Part shown: one piece after another, positions 12,005 through 22,247 of the stretch
Numbering within the stretch: the first letter of the stretch is position 1
Layout: every line of letters starts with the position of its first letter
NCBI GenBank assembly: GCA_900073065.1
Contig: FJOG01000006.1
Coordinates: 1,874,113 to 1,938,112, forward strand
Source: Phialocephala subalpina
Lineage: Eukaryota; Ascomycota; Leotiomycetes; Helotiales; Mollisiaceae
DNA length: 64,000 nt
Reading direction: 5' to 3'
Position numbers and translations under genes: made by a program
The notes under the pieces: model-generated
The model's database searches: none
Told to the model about the DNA's origin: nothing
What the model saw: only the letters and a program-made list of their open reading frames with translations

Positions 12005-12579
12005 TCTTTTTGCTCTTTTGACTACTCTTTTGGGTCTTGAATGCTCCTGTGGTGTAGCTGTATGAATATATTTGCTTTTTGGATGGTGTTGGTTAAGGTT
12101 TTGGTCGCTCCTTCCTTTTTTTTCGTGGATTCGTTTAGGCTGGCTTTTTTTCTCGGCTGTGCCTTCTACTTGTATTTTGTGTTGGTACAGGCAGGCTGTA
12201 TGAAATCAGAGCAGTTCATGTCTGGGAGAAATTTGCATTTTGTGTTTTAGACTGAAGTGCATTCGTTCCTTACTCGAATGGAACTCATTTACTAGATTTC
12301 GAGATGTTTTGATATTTTAGACGCCACGTGAACGGCGATTTCCAAGTTTCAAGTGCGGGGTCCCAAGCATGATGGGTGTGTTGTTCAGGCTGATAAGTGG
12401 CCAGCTTTGGAGAATAGCGACGTCATTCTTGCCAGCGAATTGATCAACTTCCATGCGAAGTCTTTTGTTGTCGTTTTCATATCTTTCACGAAAAATCTCT
12501 ATGTTGCCGTCGGGGCACATATAACGGAGCGTTGCATTCGGTTGTCCTTCCCCACAATTGCTCAAAGAAAACGGCAGAG
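12005..12579. other. intergenic region after tRNA-Asn
   Basis: T-rich sequence after the tRNA, then no supported gene. It contains one copy (12351-12361) of the 11-mer AAGTGCGGGGT, which recurs at 16961 and 35781. Confidence 0.4.
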
Positions 12580-13035
12580 ATGGGCATCCCCTACTCCAAG
12601 CAAATCCACCTAGCCTTCGACCAATCCCGCATCGCCTTCGATCAAGTAACTCCCCTCGTAGCGCACGGCTTCAAAGTCCTCCAAACGACCCGCAACATCA
12701 CCTACGCAGTAGCCGCGATCCAAGTCCTTACCGTCGTTTTCCTCGGCCTGATACTTATCACTTTACTAGCGCTCATTATCACTGTGAGTCCGGATTTGGA
12801 ATATGAGAGGAAAGAGTTGGTCACGCCAGTCGTGAGATGGCTGGCAGACGTGGTGTTGGGATGGATGGGGTATGGAGCGTGGTTTAGGTGGGGGGCTTGG
12901 ATTGTGGGAGTTGGGACGGCGGTGGGTGCTGCGGCCGGGTGGTGGGTTACGAGGGATTTGGAAGGGGAGGAGGCGGAAAGGGAGGCGGAGGAGATTGAGG
13001 GGGAGATTAAGGAAGCGAAGGAAGATGGTTCTTGA
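12580..13035 (+). CDS. small conserved two-helix membrane protein
   Basis: A single-exon gene of 151 residues. I chose the ATG at 12580 rather than the in-frame one 48 nt upstream, because it gives an N-terminus MGIPYS that fits an N-myristoylation signal (Gly2, Ser6). Then come an amphipathic segment (IHLAFDQSRIAFDQ), a strong transmembrane helix (about residues 44-70, IQVLTVVFLGLILITLLALI), a second hydrophobic stretch (WIVGVGTAVGAAAGWWV) and a Glu-rich tail (GEEAEREAEEIEGEIKEA). Proteins of this type are, to my recollection, widespread in filamentous ascomycetes and of unknown function. Membrane anchoring is inferred from the sequence. Confidence 0.7.
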   Translation: MGIPYSKQIHLAFDQSRIAFDQVTPLVAHGFKVLQTTRNITYAVAAIQVLTVVFLGLILITLLALIITVSPDLEYERKELVTPVVRWLADVVLGWMGYGAWFRWGAWIVGVGTAVGAAAGWWVTRDLEGEEAEREAEEIEGEIKEAKEDGS

Positions 13036-13236
13036 TGATGTAGAGTTTTTTCGGATTGTGAATTTATATACCCAGATTGAAAAACGGAGCATCCTTTCAC
13101 TTTGATGCGTCTTATGATCCATAACTTTCAGTCTAGCAAATCAGCTCTTGTCTATTGAAACAAAATCTAAACAAAATCTAAACAATCTAAAATCTAACAT
13201 CTAAGAATATATCTATCTCAAACGCCATATATCCCA

Positions 13237-15138
13237 TTAAAGTCCTGACAACTCCTCGTACACCTCTGCGAAAGACGGTCGTTCTCTCACGACAGGGTTG
13301 GAACATCTCCAANNNNNNNNNNNNNNNNNNNNNNNNNNNNNNNNNNNNNNNNNNNNNNNNNNNNNNNNNNNNNNNNNNNNNNNNNNNNNNNNNNNNNNNN
13401 NNNNNNNNNNNNNNNNNNNNNNNNNNNNNNNNNNNNNNNNNNNNNNNNNNNNNNNNNNNNNNNNNNNNNNNNNNNNNNNNNNNNNNNNNNNNNNNNNNNN
13501 NNNNNNNNNNNNNNNNNNNNNNNNNNNNNNNNNNNNNNNNNNNNNNNNNNNNNNNNNNNNNNNNNNNNNNNNNNNNNNNNNNNNNNNNNNNNNNNNNNNN
13601 NNNNNNNNNNNNNNNNNNNNNNNNNNNNNNNNNNNNNNNNNNNNNNNNNNNNNNNNNNNNNNNNNNNNNNNNNNNNNNNNNNNNNNNNNNNNNNNNNNNN
13701 NNNNNNNNNNNNNNNNNNNNNNNNNNNNNNNNNNNNNNNNNNNNNNNNNNNNNNNNNNNNNNNNNNNNNNNNNNNNNNNNNNNNNNNNNNNNNNNNNNNN
13801 NNNNNNNNNNNNNNNNNNNNNNNNNNNNNNNNNNNNNNNNNNNNNNNNNNNNNNNNNNNNNNNNNNNNNNNNNNNNNNNTGTAGCGCATTTAATCCCTCA
13901 ATGGAACCTGCATCTTTCTCACTCAGAACATCATCCGCATCAACTCTTCTCACAACCAATCCCAAAAGATCTTCAATCAGATGACCGAATGCAAACACTT
14001 CCATCCTCTCGAGCATCTTGGCCTTCTCATGATCGGTGCGATAGATTGTCGCAGCGCCAAAATCTCCCAGGAGCGCATGTCCAGTATTGTCGATCAAGAT
14101 GTTGTGGGCATACAGATCCCCATGCGCAATCCCTCTCTCATGAAGATGAGTAGCAGCCGCCGCAATCCCAAGCAAAATACTCTTACAATTCCCAACCGAG
14201 AAAGCAGTCTCTGGATGGAACGAATCCCTCGTACAGGTATCCAACGTCGGCGGCAACCCCAGATTTTTATAATGCGGAGGAATCAACTCCAACACTAGTC
14301 CACGCTTCTCAGGATGGCCATGAATCTTCCCAATCGGATCAATGAGATTGGGATGTTGACCAGCCGTGATGCACGCATTCATCTCATCAGCAGGCGACCC
14401 ATCGCTCGTCACTTCGCCTTTGAATAATTTGATAGCAACCTGTTTCACGTCTGCTTGTCGCTTCCATGTTCCTTTCGAGATGATTCCTGATGCGCCTTCG
14501 CCGAGGAGTTGGTGGACGGCGAGTTCGGACCACGTGATGTCGTCGAGGACAGGGTTGTCTTCGAAGGATGAGGCACATGGATTGCCAGCGAATGAGAGGA
14601 ATGAGAGTTCTGGAAGCTCGAAAAGCCAGTGAGGAATGCTGGTCAATTGATTTGATGACAATCTCAACAGACCGAGTTTGCGGCAGTGAGACATCTCATT
14701 TGGCAGCGAGGTCAGCTGGTTCCCTGCCAACATACATTTCTGTAATCGATGACACTGTCCGATGCTCTTTGGTAGCTCTGCGATCTCATTGTTGGTGAGA
14801 ATGAGCCACCGCAGCTTTCGAGGAAAAGCTCCTTCCGGAATGGTGGTCATGTGATTGCCTTTGAAAGCAATCATCTCGAGTGAACGACATTGTGCAAGCT
14901 CTTTGGGGAAGACGGTGAAGCTGCAGTCTGAGAAGAAAGCGACTTTGAGCTTGTGAAGCCGACTGATGTCTTTGGGGAGAGATGAGAGCGCGTTGCCGGA
15001 CAGGTCGAGGATCTCAAGGGTATCGAAGAGCTCGAGGATTTCGCGTGGGAACTCTGTGAGGCCGCAGGGTATCTTGATACGCTTTGCTCCTTTGTACTGA
15101 CCGGACTTGAGTCCTTTGAGGGTCTGGGGAGCGGACAT
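13237..15138 (-). CDS. LRR-containing serine/threonine protein kinase, bacterial type
   Basis: Intronless on the minus strand, starting MSAPQTLKGL at 15138. Residues 1-220 form leucine-rich repeats of about 23 residues (LEILDLSGNALSSLP, LRWLILTNNEIAELP, LQKCMLAGNQLTSLP, LGLLRLSSNQLTSIP). A kinase domain follows: glycine loop GEGASG, VAIK lysine, HGDLYAHN catalytic loop (HGD in place of HRD), GDFGAA in place of DFG, and a helix F-like EVFAFGHLIEDLL. The end, RCSNPVVRERPSF, is the usual kinase C-lobe close. The LRR-then-compact-kinase layout and the HGDLYAHN/GDFGAA motifs recall the LRR-kinases of Pseudomonas and other proteobacteria, which are about 430 residues long. The visible parts total 444 residues, so little may be missing in the 567-base gap. 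The upstream open frame to 15456 is not needed. Confidence 0.75.
   Translation of the reverse strand: MSAPQTLKGLKSGQYKGAKRIKIPCGLTEFPREILELFDTLEILDLSGNALSSLPKDISRLHKLKVAFFSDCSFTVFPKELAQCRSLEMIAFKGNHMTTIPEGAFPRKLRWLILTNNEIAELPKSIGQCHRLQKCMLAGNQLTSLPNEMSHCRKLGLLRLSSNQLTSIPHWLFELPELSFLSFAGNPCASSFEDNPVLDDITWSELAVHQLLGEGASGIISKGTWKRQADVKQVAIKLFKGEVTSDGSPADEMNACITAGQHPNLIDPIGKIHGHPEKRGLVLELIPPHYKNLGLPPTLDTCTRDSFHPETAFSVGNCKSILLGIAAAATHLHERGIAHGDLYAHNILIDNTGHALLGDFGAATIYRTDHEKAKMLERMEVFAFGHLIEDLLGLVVRRVDADDVLSEKDAGSIEGLNALXXXXXXXXXXXXXXXXXXXXXXXXXXXXXXXXXXXXXXXXXXXXXXXXXXXXXXXXXXXXXXXXXXXXXXXXXXXXXXXXXXXXXXXXXXXXXXXXXXXXXXXXXXXXXXXXXXXXXXXXXXXXXXXXXXXXXXXXXXXXXXXXXXXXXXXXXXXXXXXXXXXXXXXXXXXXXXXXXXXXXXXXXXXXXXWRCSNPVVRERPSFAEVYEELSGL
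13313..13879. other. assembly gap (567 N)
   Basis: A run of 567 undetermined bases inside the kinase C-lobe. The flanking protein reads GSIEGLNAL on one side and WRCSNPVVRERPSF on the other, which in this kinase family would be separated by only a few residues. The gap length is therefore probably nominal, or it hides an insertion. Confidence 0.95.
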
Positions 15139-15934
15139 CTTCAATTGACAATCAATAGGCCTGAATAAGGGGTTTCTGCCGAACGAGTTAGCTCTGCATG
15201 AGCATGGAGAGGACAGATCGACTTGCTCTTGGGAGAGGTTTGCTAACACTCGAATTCGATCACATAAGGCTCCCACGAGCTCCTCACAACACACCCATCG
15301 CGACTGAAATTCTCTGTAAAACGATGTAAGATGAGGAATGTATTCAATTTCCGTCCAAAAATAGATCTCTACGCGTTTGTAATCTCCTCTTATCTCAACA
15401 CGTTGCCGGAAAAATTGTTGATCCGACCCGAGACCTCGACATCTTTGCTTCACCACCGTTCAAATTTGAAGACTTCTACTCAAGTCCTTGCACTACCTGG
15501 CTCAAGCTCGAGATTCACTCCAGGATCTTCTTGTCCTCAACTTCCCGTCCCAATACCGCTTCGATTGTACCTTTCAACCGGCCAGAGCTTCAGGCTTCCA
15601 CTGTTCCGAGTGACTTCCTTCACCCACATTCCAGCTGGCACGCCCGAACGCTACTTGGGTACTGGTAGCTGTCGATTCCCCTCTTTGACTCATATTTTGT
15701 TGTTGGTGAAGGGGTATAACGCTACAAAACTCTAGGAGTCTCGAATCTTTTCAAAATTCTCCCAGGTCCGGCTGGCTCTGTCTCTGTCTCTTCAAACCTC
15801 ACACTGCCTTCGAATTTACCACCTTCGCCACCTATAATTGCGTTCCGTTGTATGTCTCATTCAGCGAATTGGGGCTCATCACCGATATCGAGGCTCAAAC
15901 AATTCCCGATTTTGATCACGTGTGACTCAATCAT
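15139..15934. other. intergenic region
   Basis: An upstream region of the kinase gene. The minus-strand frame remains open to 15456 but that part resembles no family, and no plus-strand gene is supported before the F-box-like remnant. Confidence 0.35.
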
Positions 15935-16560
15935 CATCGTCATGGCTTCTTCCCGGCTCTACCTTTCCTCGATATCCCTGCAGAAATCAGACTGAAGATC
16001 TGCTCTTTTCTGGTACCTGCAGGCCATTTCTCTCCGCCCAGATCATGGCGGAACATCTCCTTGACCTGCCGGAAGATTCGCCAGGAATTCCTCCCTTTCA
16101 TGATGGAGTTCAAATATCACTTCAAGTCTCTGCAACGGTTTGTCAGTTGGACAGAGAGGGGGTTCCCGTACTTGCTTTGAATGGTGACAGAGGTATCTAT
16201 TTCTTGCGGCGACGAAGACTATAACACGATTCAAAAGGCGATGCCAGACATCGCCAGCTCGTGGTGTCTCACCTCTCCTTCGCTAACGATGCTCCCCCCC
16301 AGCTAAACATAGAACGGACGGACCCTCTTACACACGGGACCTTCATCGCATCGATCTGGGCGGCGTTTTATTCGATCTCCGCCACCCAGCGTCTTTTAAT
16401 TAGTCTTCGGCGGCACGCTCAATCACCCTCCGAAAGAGAAGCTACTTCTCGAAATGATCCCCTCCGCCCTTCCTAACATCACCAGCTTCGTGCTCATATC
16501 AAAAATCAGCTCGATTGCATTCCTAGAGCAATTTCAAAACCTCAGGTACGCAAGTCTAAG
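15935..16560 (+). pseudogene. decayed F-box-like protein (copy 1 of 3)
   Basis: The conceptual frame reads FLDIPAEIRLKICSFLV, SWRNISLTCRKIRQEFLPF and FVSWTERGFPYLL, then TGA at 16178-16180, and goes on in the same frame with MVTEVSISC. Further on, in other frames, come IASIWAAFYSISATQRLLISL and EKLLLEMIPSALPNITSF, then FLEQFQNLRYASLS. These match the two copies at 46.8-49.7 kb (SWRNISLTCRRIRDEFLPF; QNLKTLSFDGLS). There is no in-frame ATG before the F-box, one in-frame stop and at least two frame changes, and the C-terminal half is missing where the convergent transporter begins. Confidence 0.7.
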
Positions 16561-18555
16561 TTGGGCATCCATTGCTTGGGCTCTTGAAACTGCTTCAATA
16601 CTTTTGGAACGCCATTCGAGTCTCGATCATCACTCACAACTCGAGATTGCACCTTAATCACATCGCCATGCTCATTCCCTTCCTCGTCAACGACAGTCGT
16701 CCTTGCAACAACAACCTTCCTCGTCCTGGCTTTCCTCGGGTTCTTCACCTCGAATACAGCATCCATCTCCTCCAACGTCCTCCCTTTCGTCGCAACGAAG
16801 AAGCAGTACATGAAGAAGAACTCGGACACGTCCCAAAAGACGAAGAAGACGCAGAACCAGTATCCGATGTTCTTGAGCGCAACAGGGGCGGCGAAGGTGT
16901 TGACGAAGCCTGAGAGGCCGGCTGTTATCTGAGGGGTGTCAGCGGCGGGGCCGAAGTTCAAAGTGCGGGGTGTTAACCTGAAAGATGAAGACGCCTTTTG
17001 CGCGCATCTCGGCGGACATCACCTCGATCGGATATAAAGGCTGCATCGATGTCCAGGAGAAGGCGAACACGACGCCGAAGATATAGATGAAGGCAATACT
17101 AGCCCGGGATGAAAGTATCGAGCCGGTGTTGACATACCCCGCAGCTTGTACATGTCAGCTACGGACCCGATTGGAGATAATGGATGGGTACCAACCTGTA
17201 CCAGCAGTGATGGCCAAGCAGACCACCATACCTGCTGCAGAACCAAGGAACATCTGGCGACGTCCGAAGATGTCATGACATCTAGCGCCTGCTATCGCAG
17301 CAATCCACCCTGTGAGGGCATATATCGCGTTCAAAAGGAGCTTGGTGTCTGGGTCTGTGATACCTACATTTTCCAACAGAGAAAGAAGGTAGTACGAGAT
17401 GACGCTGTGTCAATTAGTTCTCAGTCACATCCATATTTCCATCAAGGAAAGCCTACTTATTGCCCGAGAACTGTCCAAACCAACTCATCGCAATATTTAT
17501 CATTGTCCTATATCTCGCAGATCGAGTGTTGAACATGACTCTCAAGTCGAAGAACGTCTTGGCTTTCGTCAAACCCACCTCTCTCGGGGACTGTCGAATC
17601 TCGTGCATCTCAAGCTCGACGAGTGGATGGCTCTCATCGCCATCTGCATGATGCTTGCCAAGTATCTGACGGCCTCTTCGAACCGATCCTGGGCAATGAG
17701 CCATCTCGGAGATTCAGGTAGAAACCAAATCCCAAGACGGACAAATCCAGGACAGACCACCTGAAGCCAGAGAGGAAGTCGCCAATCCAAATTACCATTT
17801 TTCGAGAGGTGCAAATGAGCTCCATAAATAGCAAATGTGGCGATGATTGACCCCATGTAGTACAAGGTGTTGAAGAGGCCGGCAACAGTTCCTCGATACA
17901 TTGGAGGGGTAATTTCGACGATGTAGAGGGAACCAGCGTTGGTACCGATGTTTGCGAAGAAAGACAGAAGGAAGCGTCCACCGATGAAGGTTGATAAGTT
18001 CTTGGCGGTGGATGTTATGATTGTTGCGATGACGACTCCAGCGCAGCCGAAGAAGATGAGGAACCTTCTGCCTTGCCAATCGGCTGTCCACATCAGGAAC
18101 GCTCCAGCAATTGATCCGATCTGGTATTGTTAGCTGGACACATTCTGAGTTTAGGGACAAGGAGAACGCAAGTTGAAGATTGCAAAAACAAGTCCAGTTC
18201 CTGTGCTGCCTTGAGCTGGCAAGTCATGGTATCTGGTGTAATTTGGAAGAACGTTAATGGCGCCCATGAGCGAGCCGTCGTTTCCTGGAGGTCGTCAGTT
18301 TCAAGCTTCGATTCAGGAGATCTCAAACAAGGACATACCGTTCATTGTCGAACACAAATAGACGAGTACACAGAATGCATACAGCTTCAATGATCCTTTG
18401 CTCCAGGGGCTCACTTTGTTGGCGGTGACAGCAGCTGCGAAATCGACATTGGCGACTTCCAGCTTTTGAAGACCAGCATCTTGTCTGAGTTCATGTTCAA
18501 GGTGTTGAGGCGTGTGGTCGCTCTCGACGCAAGTATCCTTTTCAGATATGAACAT
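16542..18555 (-). pseudogene. MFS sugar transporter, disrupted
   Basis: Six exons on the minus strand: 18339-18555, 18172-18284, 17457-18120, 17202-17404, 16978-17144, 16542-16928. The conceptual product is about 583 residues and has the sugar-porter signatures: NGNDGSLMGAIN in the first loop, ADWQGRR, FLPESPRWLI in the central loop, GARCHDIFGRR, PIEVMSAEMRAKG and KGRTLEEMDAVFE before the tail. Two lesions are visible. The donor of intron 2 reads TTGCGT after the codon AAC where GT is needed. Exon 3 is one base short (664 nt where the flanking phases require 665), with the shift at about 17665 between RYLA and KHHADGD. A neighbouring GH2 beta-mannosidase gene starts 750 nt away in the opposite direction, so its likely role was uptake of mannosides. 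A single-base sequencing error cannot explain both lesions. Confidence 0.7.
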
Positions 18556-19305
18556 TATGATGTTTTGACGACTGCTCGAACGGGGAATAATTGATGGGTG
18601 GTTGGTGTGAGAGCCTCGTTTATACCTCGTCCTACTTGACAGGCCGTCCCGTTCCTGTTGTCTCAAGTCACGATTCTCAATTACCACAATCTGGAGTAGG
18701 TCCGGGCCCCGTAGGAGACTCGGCAGAGAACTGACTGAGCCGAGGCGAGTGTGCCACAAACTGCTTTTCGAATCACCACAAAACACACCGGGCGACATGA
18801 CAATAGAGTCCCAAAGGAATCATGTATGGCCAGAGGAGTGCGGTCCGCTTTCGACAAAACTTGAACTCCTTCACGTAAAGGGAACCGAGGATTTAAGGTG
18901 GCGGCTCGCGACTACTCCTTTTGGTGCGGATTAACTACTGTAGCAGACGTCCGAGCCGAAAATGGCAAGAGGTCAACAACGCTCCTTCTCTTCCAACTTT
19001 CACCACGCCGAGTCAGCTGTCAGCTCGACAATGGGCGCCCATGGCCAAGGTGCCTTCCTTTCCAAGAGCAGCTCGCAACAATTGCTTCTTTTCAGATGAA
19101 AAGAAAGACGCGGCTCGGCATGATGACTACCTGAACCGTCTTGCGGCTGCGGAGTCACATGCTCCCATCCAATGACATCACCGAGATTCATATCGCAAGA
19201 TAACACCTAGATAACGAGGTGGATCGTGAAAAGGCTTTGGTTTCCTCTTTCTGGTTTCTTAATCTATCGATCCTTCAGGCGCCTTTGGAGGGCATTTTGA
19301 GCAAG
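18556..19305. promoter_or_regulatory. divergent promoter region of transporter and GH2
   Basis: A 750-nt head-to-head intergenic region between the transporter (minus) and the GH2 gene (plus), which suggests shared regulation. I see no sharply defined operator; no supported ORF lies within. Confidence 0.4.
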
Positions 19306-21984
19306 ATGTCACGAGAACTCGGACACCTTTCTAGCGTGACTTTGAGCCTTGGTTGGCAATTCAGAGCCAAAGATGTTCCAGGCAATGGCAATTGGCTTCT
19401 TGTTTCAAAGGTCCCAAGCCTCGTACATCTTGACCTGATGGAAAACCAAAAGTTGGTTAGTTCCCTCCTCAATCCGGAGCCACTGCTGATCTGGGTCAAC
19501 GCAGAATCCCAGACTCAAGCATTGGGTTCAATGAAATAGATGTGTAATGGGTTGGTGAGCAGACTTGGACTTACAACACCACGGTCAAGCGCCCAAGCAA
19601 CTCAGAAACTGCTCAGGCAGTACTAGTATTTGAAGGGCTTGATACTTTGGCTACCACCATGCTGGACGGCAAGGTCATTCTAGAGAATAGTAATATGTTC
19701 CTGACTCACAGAGTGGATATCACTCATCCTCTCCCACCATCCAAGGAAGCAGTTCTCGAAATTGACTTTGCTTCTGCACTGCTTCACGGTCGAGCAATGG
19801 AGAAAGCACCTCCTGAGCACCGGTTCATCGCATGTAATGAAGAGGCAGGTCGCGTTGCACTACGGAAGGCGCAGTATCATTGGGTATGCGAGCTATTCGA
19901 GCTGTGAGGACCAACGCTGATCGATAACTAGGGCCGGGACGGGGGCCCAATTCTCATGACTGCTGGACCGTGGAGACCCGTTCGTTTGGAGATGTACCAC
20001 GCCAGAGTAGCTGATCTCCGGACACAGCTCGATGTCAGCAAGTATCTCAAGACAGCGGCAGGAACTTTCCATGCTAAGGTTGAAGGCAACGTCGATTTGG
20101 TCTCCTTCACTCTCAAGCTACAAGGTCAAATCATCGTACAAAAAGCAGTTCAGGTCGAGAACGGTCATGCGATTCACGAAGTTCTAATTGAGAATTCGCA
20201 CTTGTGGTACCCGCATGGCTATGGTTCTCAGCCACTGTATGACTTCTCGGCGGAGATCTGCACGGACGAGATTATTCTCGATACGGCAACGAAGCGGATT
20301 AGACTACGTCGCGGTGAACTCATACAGAAAAACGGCTTCCATGGAAAGTCCTTTTACTTCAGGGTAAATGGAGTCAATGTCTTCGGTGGTAGAAACTGCT
20401 GGGTTCCAGCAGACAATTTTACTCCCCTTATTTCCAAGGACAGGTACCAAAGATGGCTTCAGATGATGGTTGATTGTGGTCAAGTGATGACGAGGTCAGT
20501 GATGAGACTTCGCTCTTGAGTCTCAACCTTACTGATCCGTCATGTAGAGTTGAGGCGGAGGCATCTATGAAGAGCAGATCTTCTACGACTGATGCGACGA
20601 GCTCGGCATCCTAATTTGGCAAGACTTCATGTTTGCTTGTGCTTCCTACCCGGCCTGGCCCAAGTTTCTTGACTCTGTCAAAGAAGAAGGCACGCAGAAC
20701 TTGAGATGGTTGCGGCATCATCCGTCAATTGTAATATATGCTGGGAACAACGAAGACTACCAAGTTCGAGAAAGCTTTGGTCTGGAGTATGACTCCGAAG
20801 ACAAGGACCCAGCATCCTAGGTGAAGACCAATTACCCCTCTCGGTACATCTTTGAGCATCTCTTACCCCAGGTCATGGCACAAGAATCGCCAGATGTTCC
20901 GTACTGGCCGAGCTCTCCATATTCGGAGGCAGGCAAGCCTACTTCGGACCCCACAACGGGAGACATTCACCAATGGAACGTCTGGCATGGCACTCAAGAG
21001 AAATACCAGGTATTCGAGAGTCTTAGAAGTCGTTTCAATAGCGATTTTAGCATCGAAGCTTTTCCGCACATCCAGACCATCCAGCACTTTGTGGAGGACC
21101 CGTCAGAGTTGTATCCTCAATCTCACACTCCAGGCTTCTACAACAAAGCCGACGGCCACGAGAGACGAATCGCCACGTATTTGGTCGAGAACTTCAAGAC
21201 CACCACAAATTTGGAAGCATACATCCACCTCACGCAGCTCGTACAATCCGAGGCACTCATGTACGCCTACTGTGGATGGCGAAAGCAGTGGGGCGACAAC
21301 CGAAAGTGTGGCGGCGCTCTCGTCTAGCAAATGAACGACGTTTAGCCTTGCACGTCTTGGACCATTGTGGATTACTTCCTTCGGAAAAAAACTGCATACT
21401 ACACCATGGCTCGAGCGCTGAAACCTGTAGCTATCGGTGTGCAGAGGAAGCATCACGATTAGAGTGTCTCTCATGCTAGACCTGCGAAGAATTTGCCTTT
21501 CAGTGTTTGGGTTGTGAGTAATAAGACTGAGAAGTGCATTGCTGATGTGGAGCTTCGATTCATCTCGGTTAATACTGGGAAGGAGGTGAAGGAGAAAATC
21601 GCCAAGAGGGGGATTGAGGTTAACGAGAATGGCACGACTGAAATACTTTCAGACACCATCAACACTGCGTGTGGAGAGTCATACGTGCTCGCTGCTCGAC
21701 TCTTCATCGATGGTGTCTGTATCTCACGCGACGTCGACTGGCCACAACCATTCAAGTATCTCTTCCTCAAGGATCGCGGCGTTACAATCACTACTGTTGG
21801 CGAGCAAATTCATGTCACTGCAAAGAAACCTACCAAGGGGCTAGTGTTTGAGGAAAGAGACGGCATTTCACTGGGCGACAATGCGATCGATGTTGTGCCA
21901 GGAGATAAGCAGATCGTCGAGGCTAGAGGGCTTCTCACTTCATCGAAACCACTCTCATATCGATATCTGGGCCAAGATGAATGA
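19306..21984 (+). pseudogene. GH2 beta-mannosidase, disrupted
   Basis: The conceptual product has the GH2 beta-mannosidase layout without a signal peptide. It starts SLGWQFRAKD and LVHLDLMENQK, then GFNEIDV..WVGEQTWTY, VILENSNMFLTHRVD and an altered GWDWGP site (GRDGGP, about 19931). MTAGPWRPV, GRNCWVPADNF and WQDFMFACASYP follow, then GNNEDYQ with the acid/base Glu, and a C-terminal beta-sandwich ending YLGQDE. Lesions: TAA at 19545-19547, TGA at 20590-20592, a one-base loss at the VWGGGIYEE site (about 20550), and TAG at 20818, 21325, 21343 and 21460. The last four all stand where the family has tryptophan (SWLKT, LVWQMND, VWPCTSW, HDWSVSHARP). From about 20560 to 21984 the frame is otherwise unbroken. 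It once hydrolysed terminal beta-mannose residues, probably in the cytosol. Confidence 0.8.
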
Positions 21985-22247
21985 GGATTTTTAAGCGTGC
22001 GTGTGTTTACGATGTATCGGCGATGGATAGAGAGCATTCTGGCTACAATACCATTTTGTGTTCGCGTCTTCGATGAACGTTCAATCGACCAGCCCCTTTC
22101 ACATGCAGTCTTCGAAAGCTACACAAAGTGCTTCCCGCTGTCTCGCAAATCTAAGAAGTTGCTAACATTCAAATCTATCTGAGAATACTTTCATTCAGTT
22201 TTTCAACTGCTCAACTCTCGCAGCCGCTGCTCCCAGTACCTCAAGAC
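21985..22247. other. convergent intergenic region
   Basis: 263 nt between the 3' ends of the GH2 gene (plus) and the GH130 gene (minus); it would hold both 3' untranslated ends. No other feature seen. Confidence 0.4.

Noticed and set aside
15139..15456. N-terminal extension of the LRR-kinase open frame
   Set aside because: The family begins at MSAPQTL; the extension has no similarity and the 15138 ATG is better placed.
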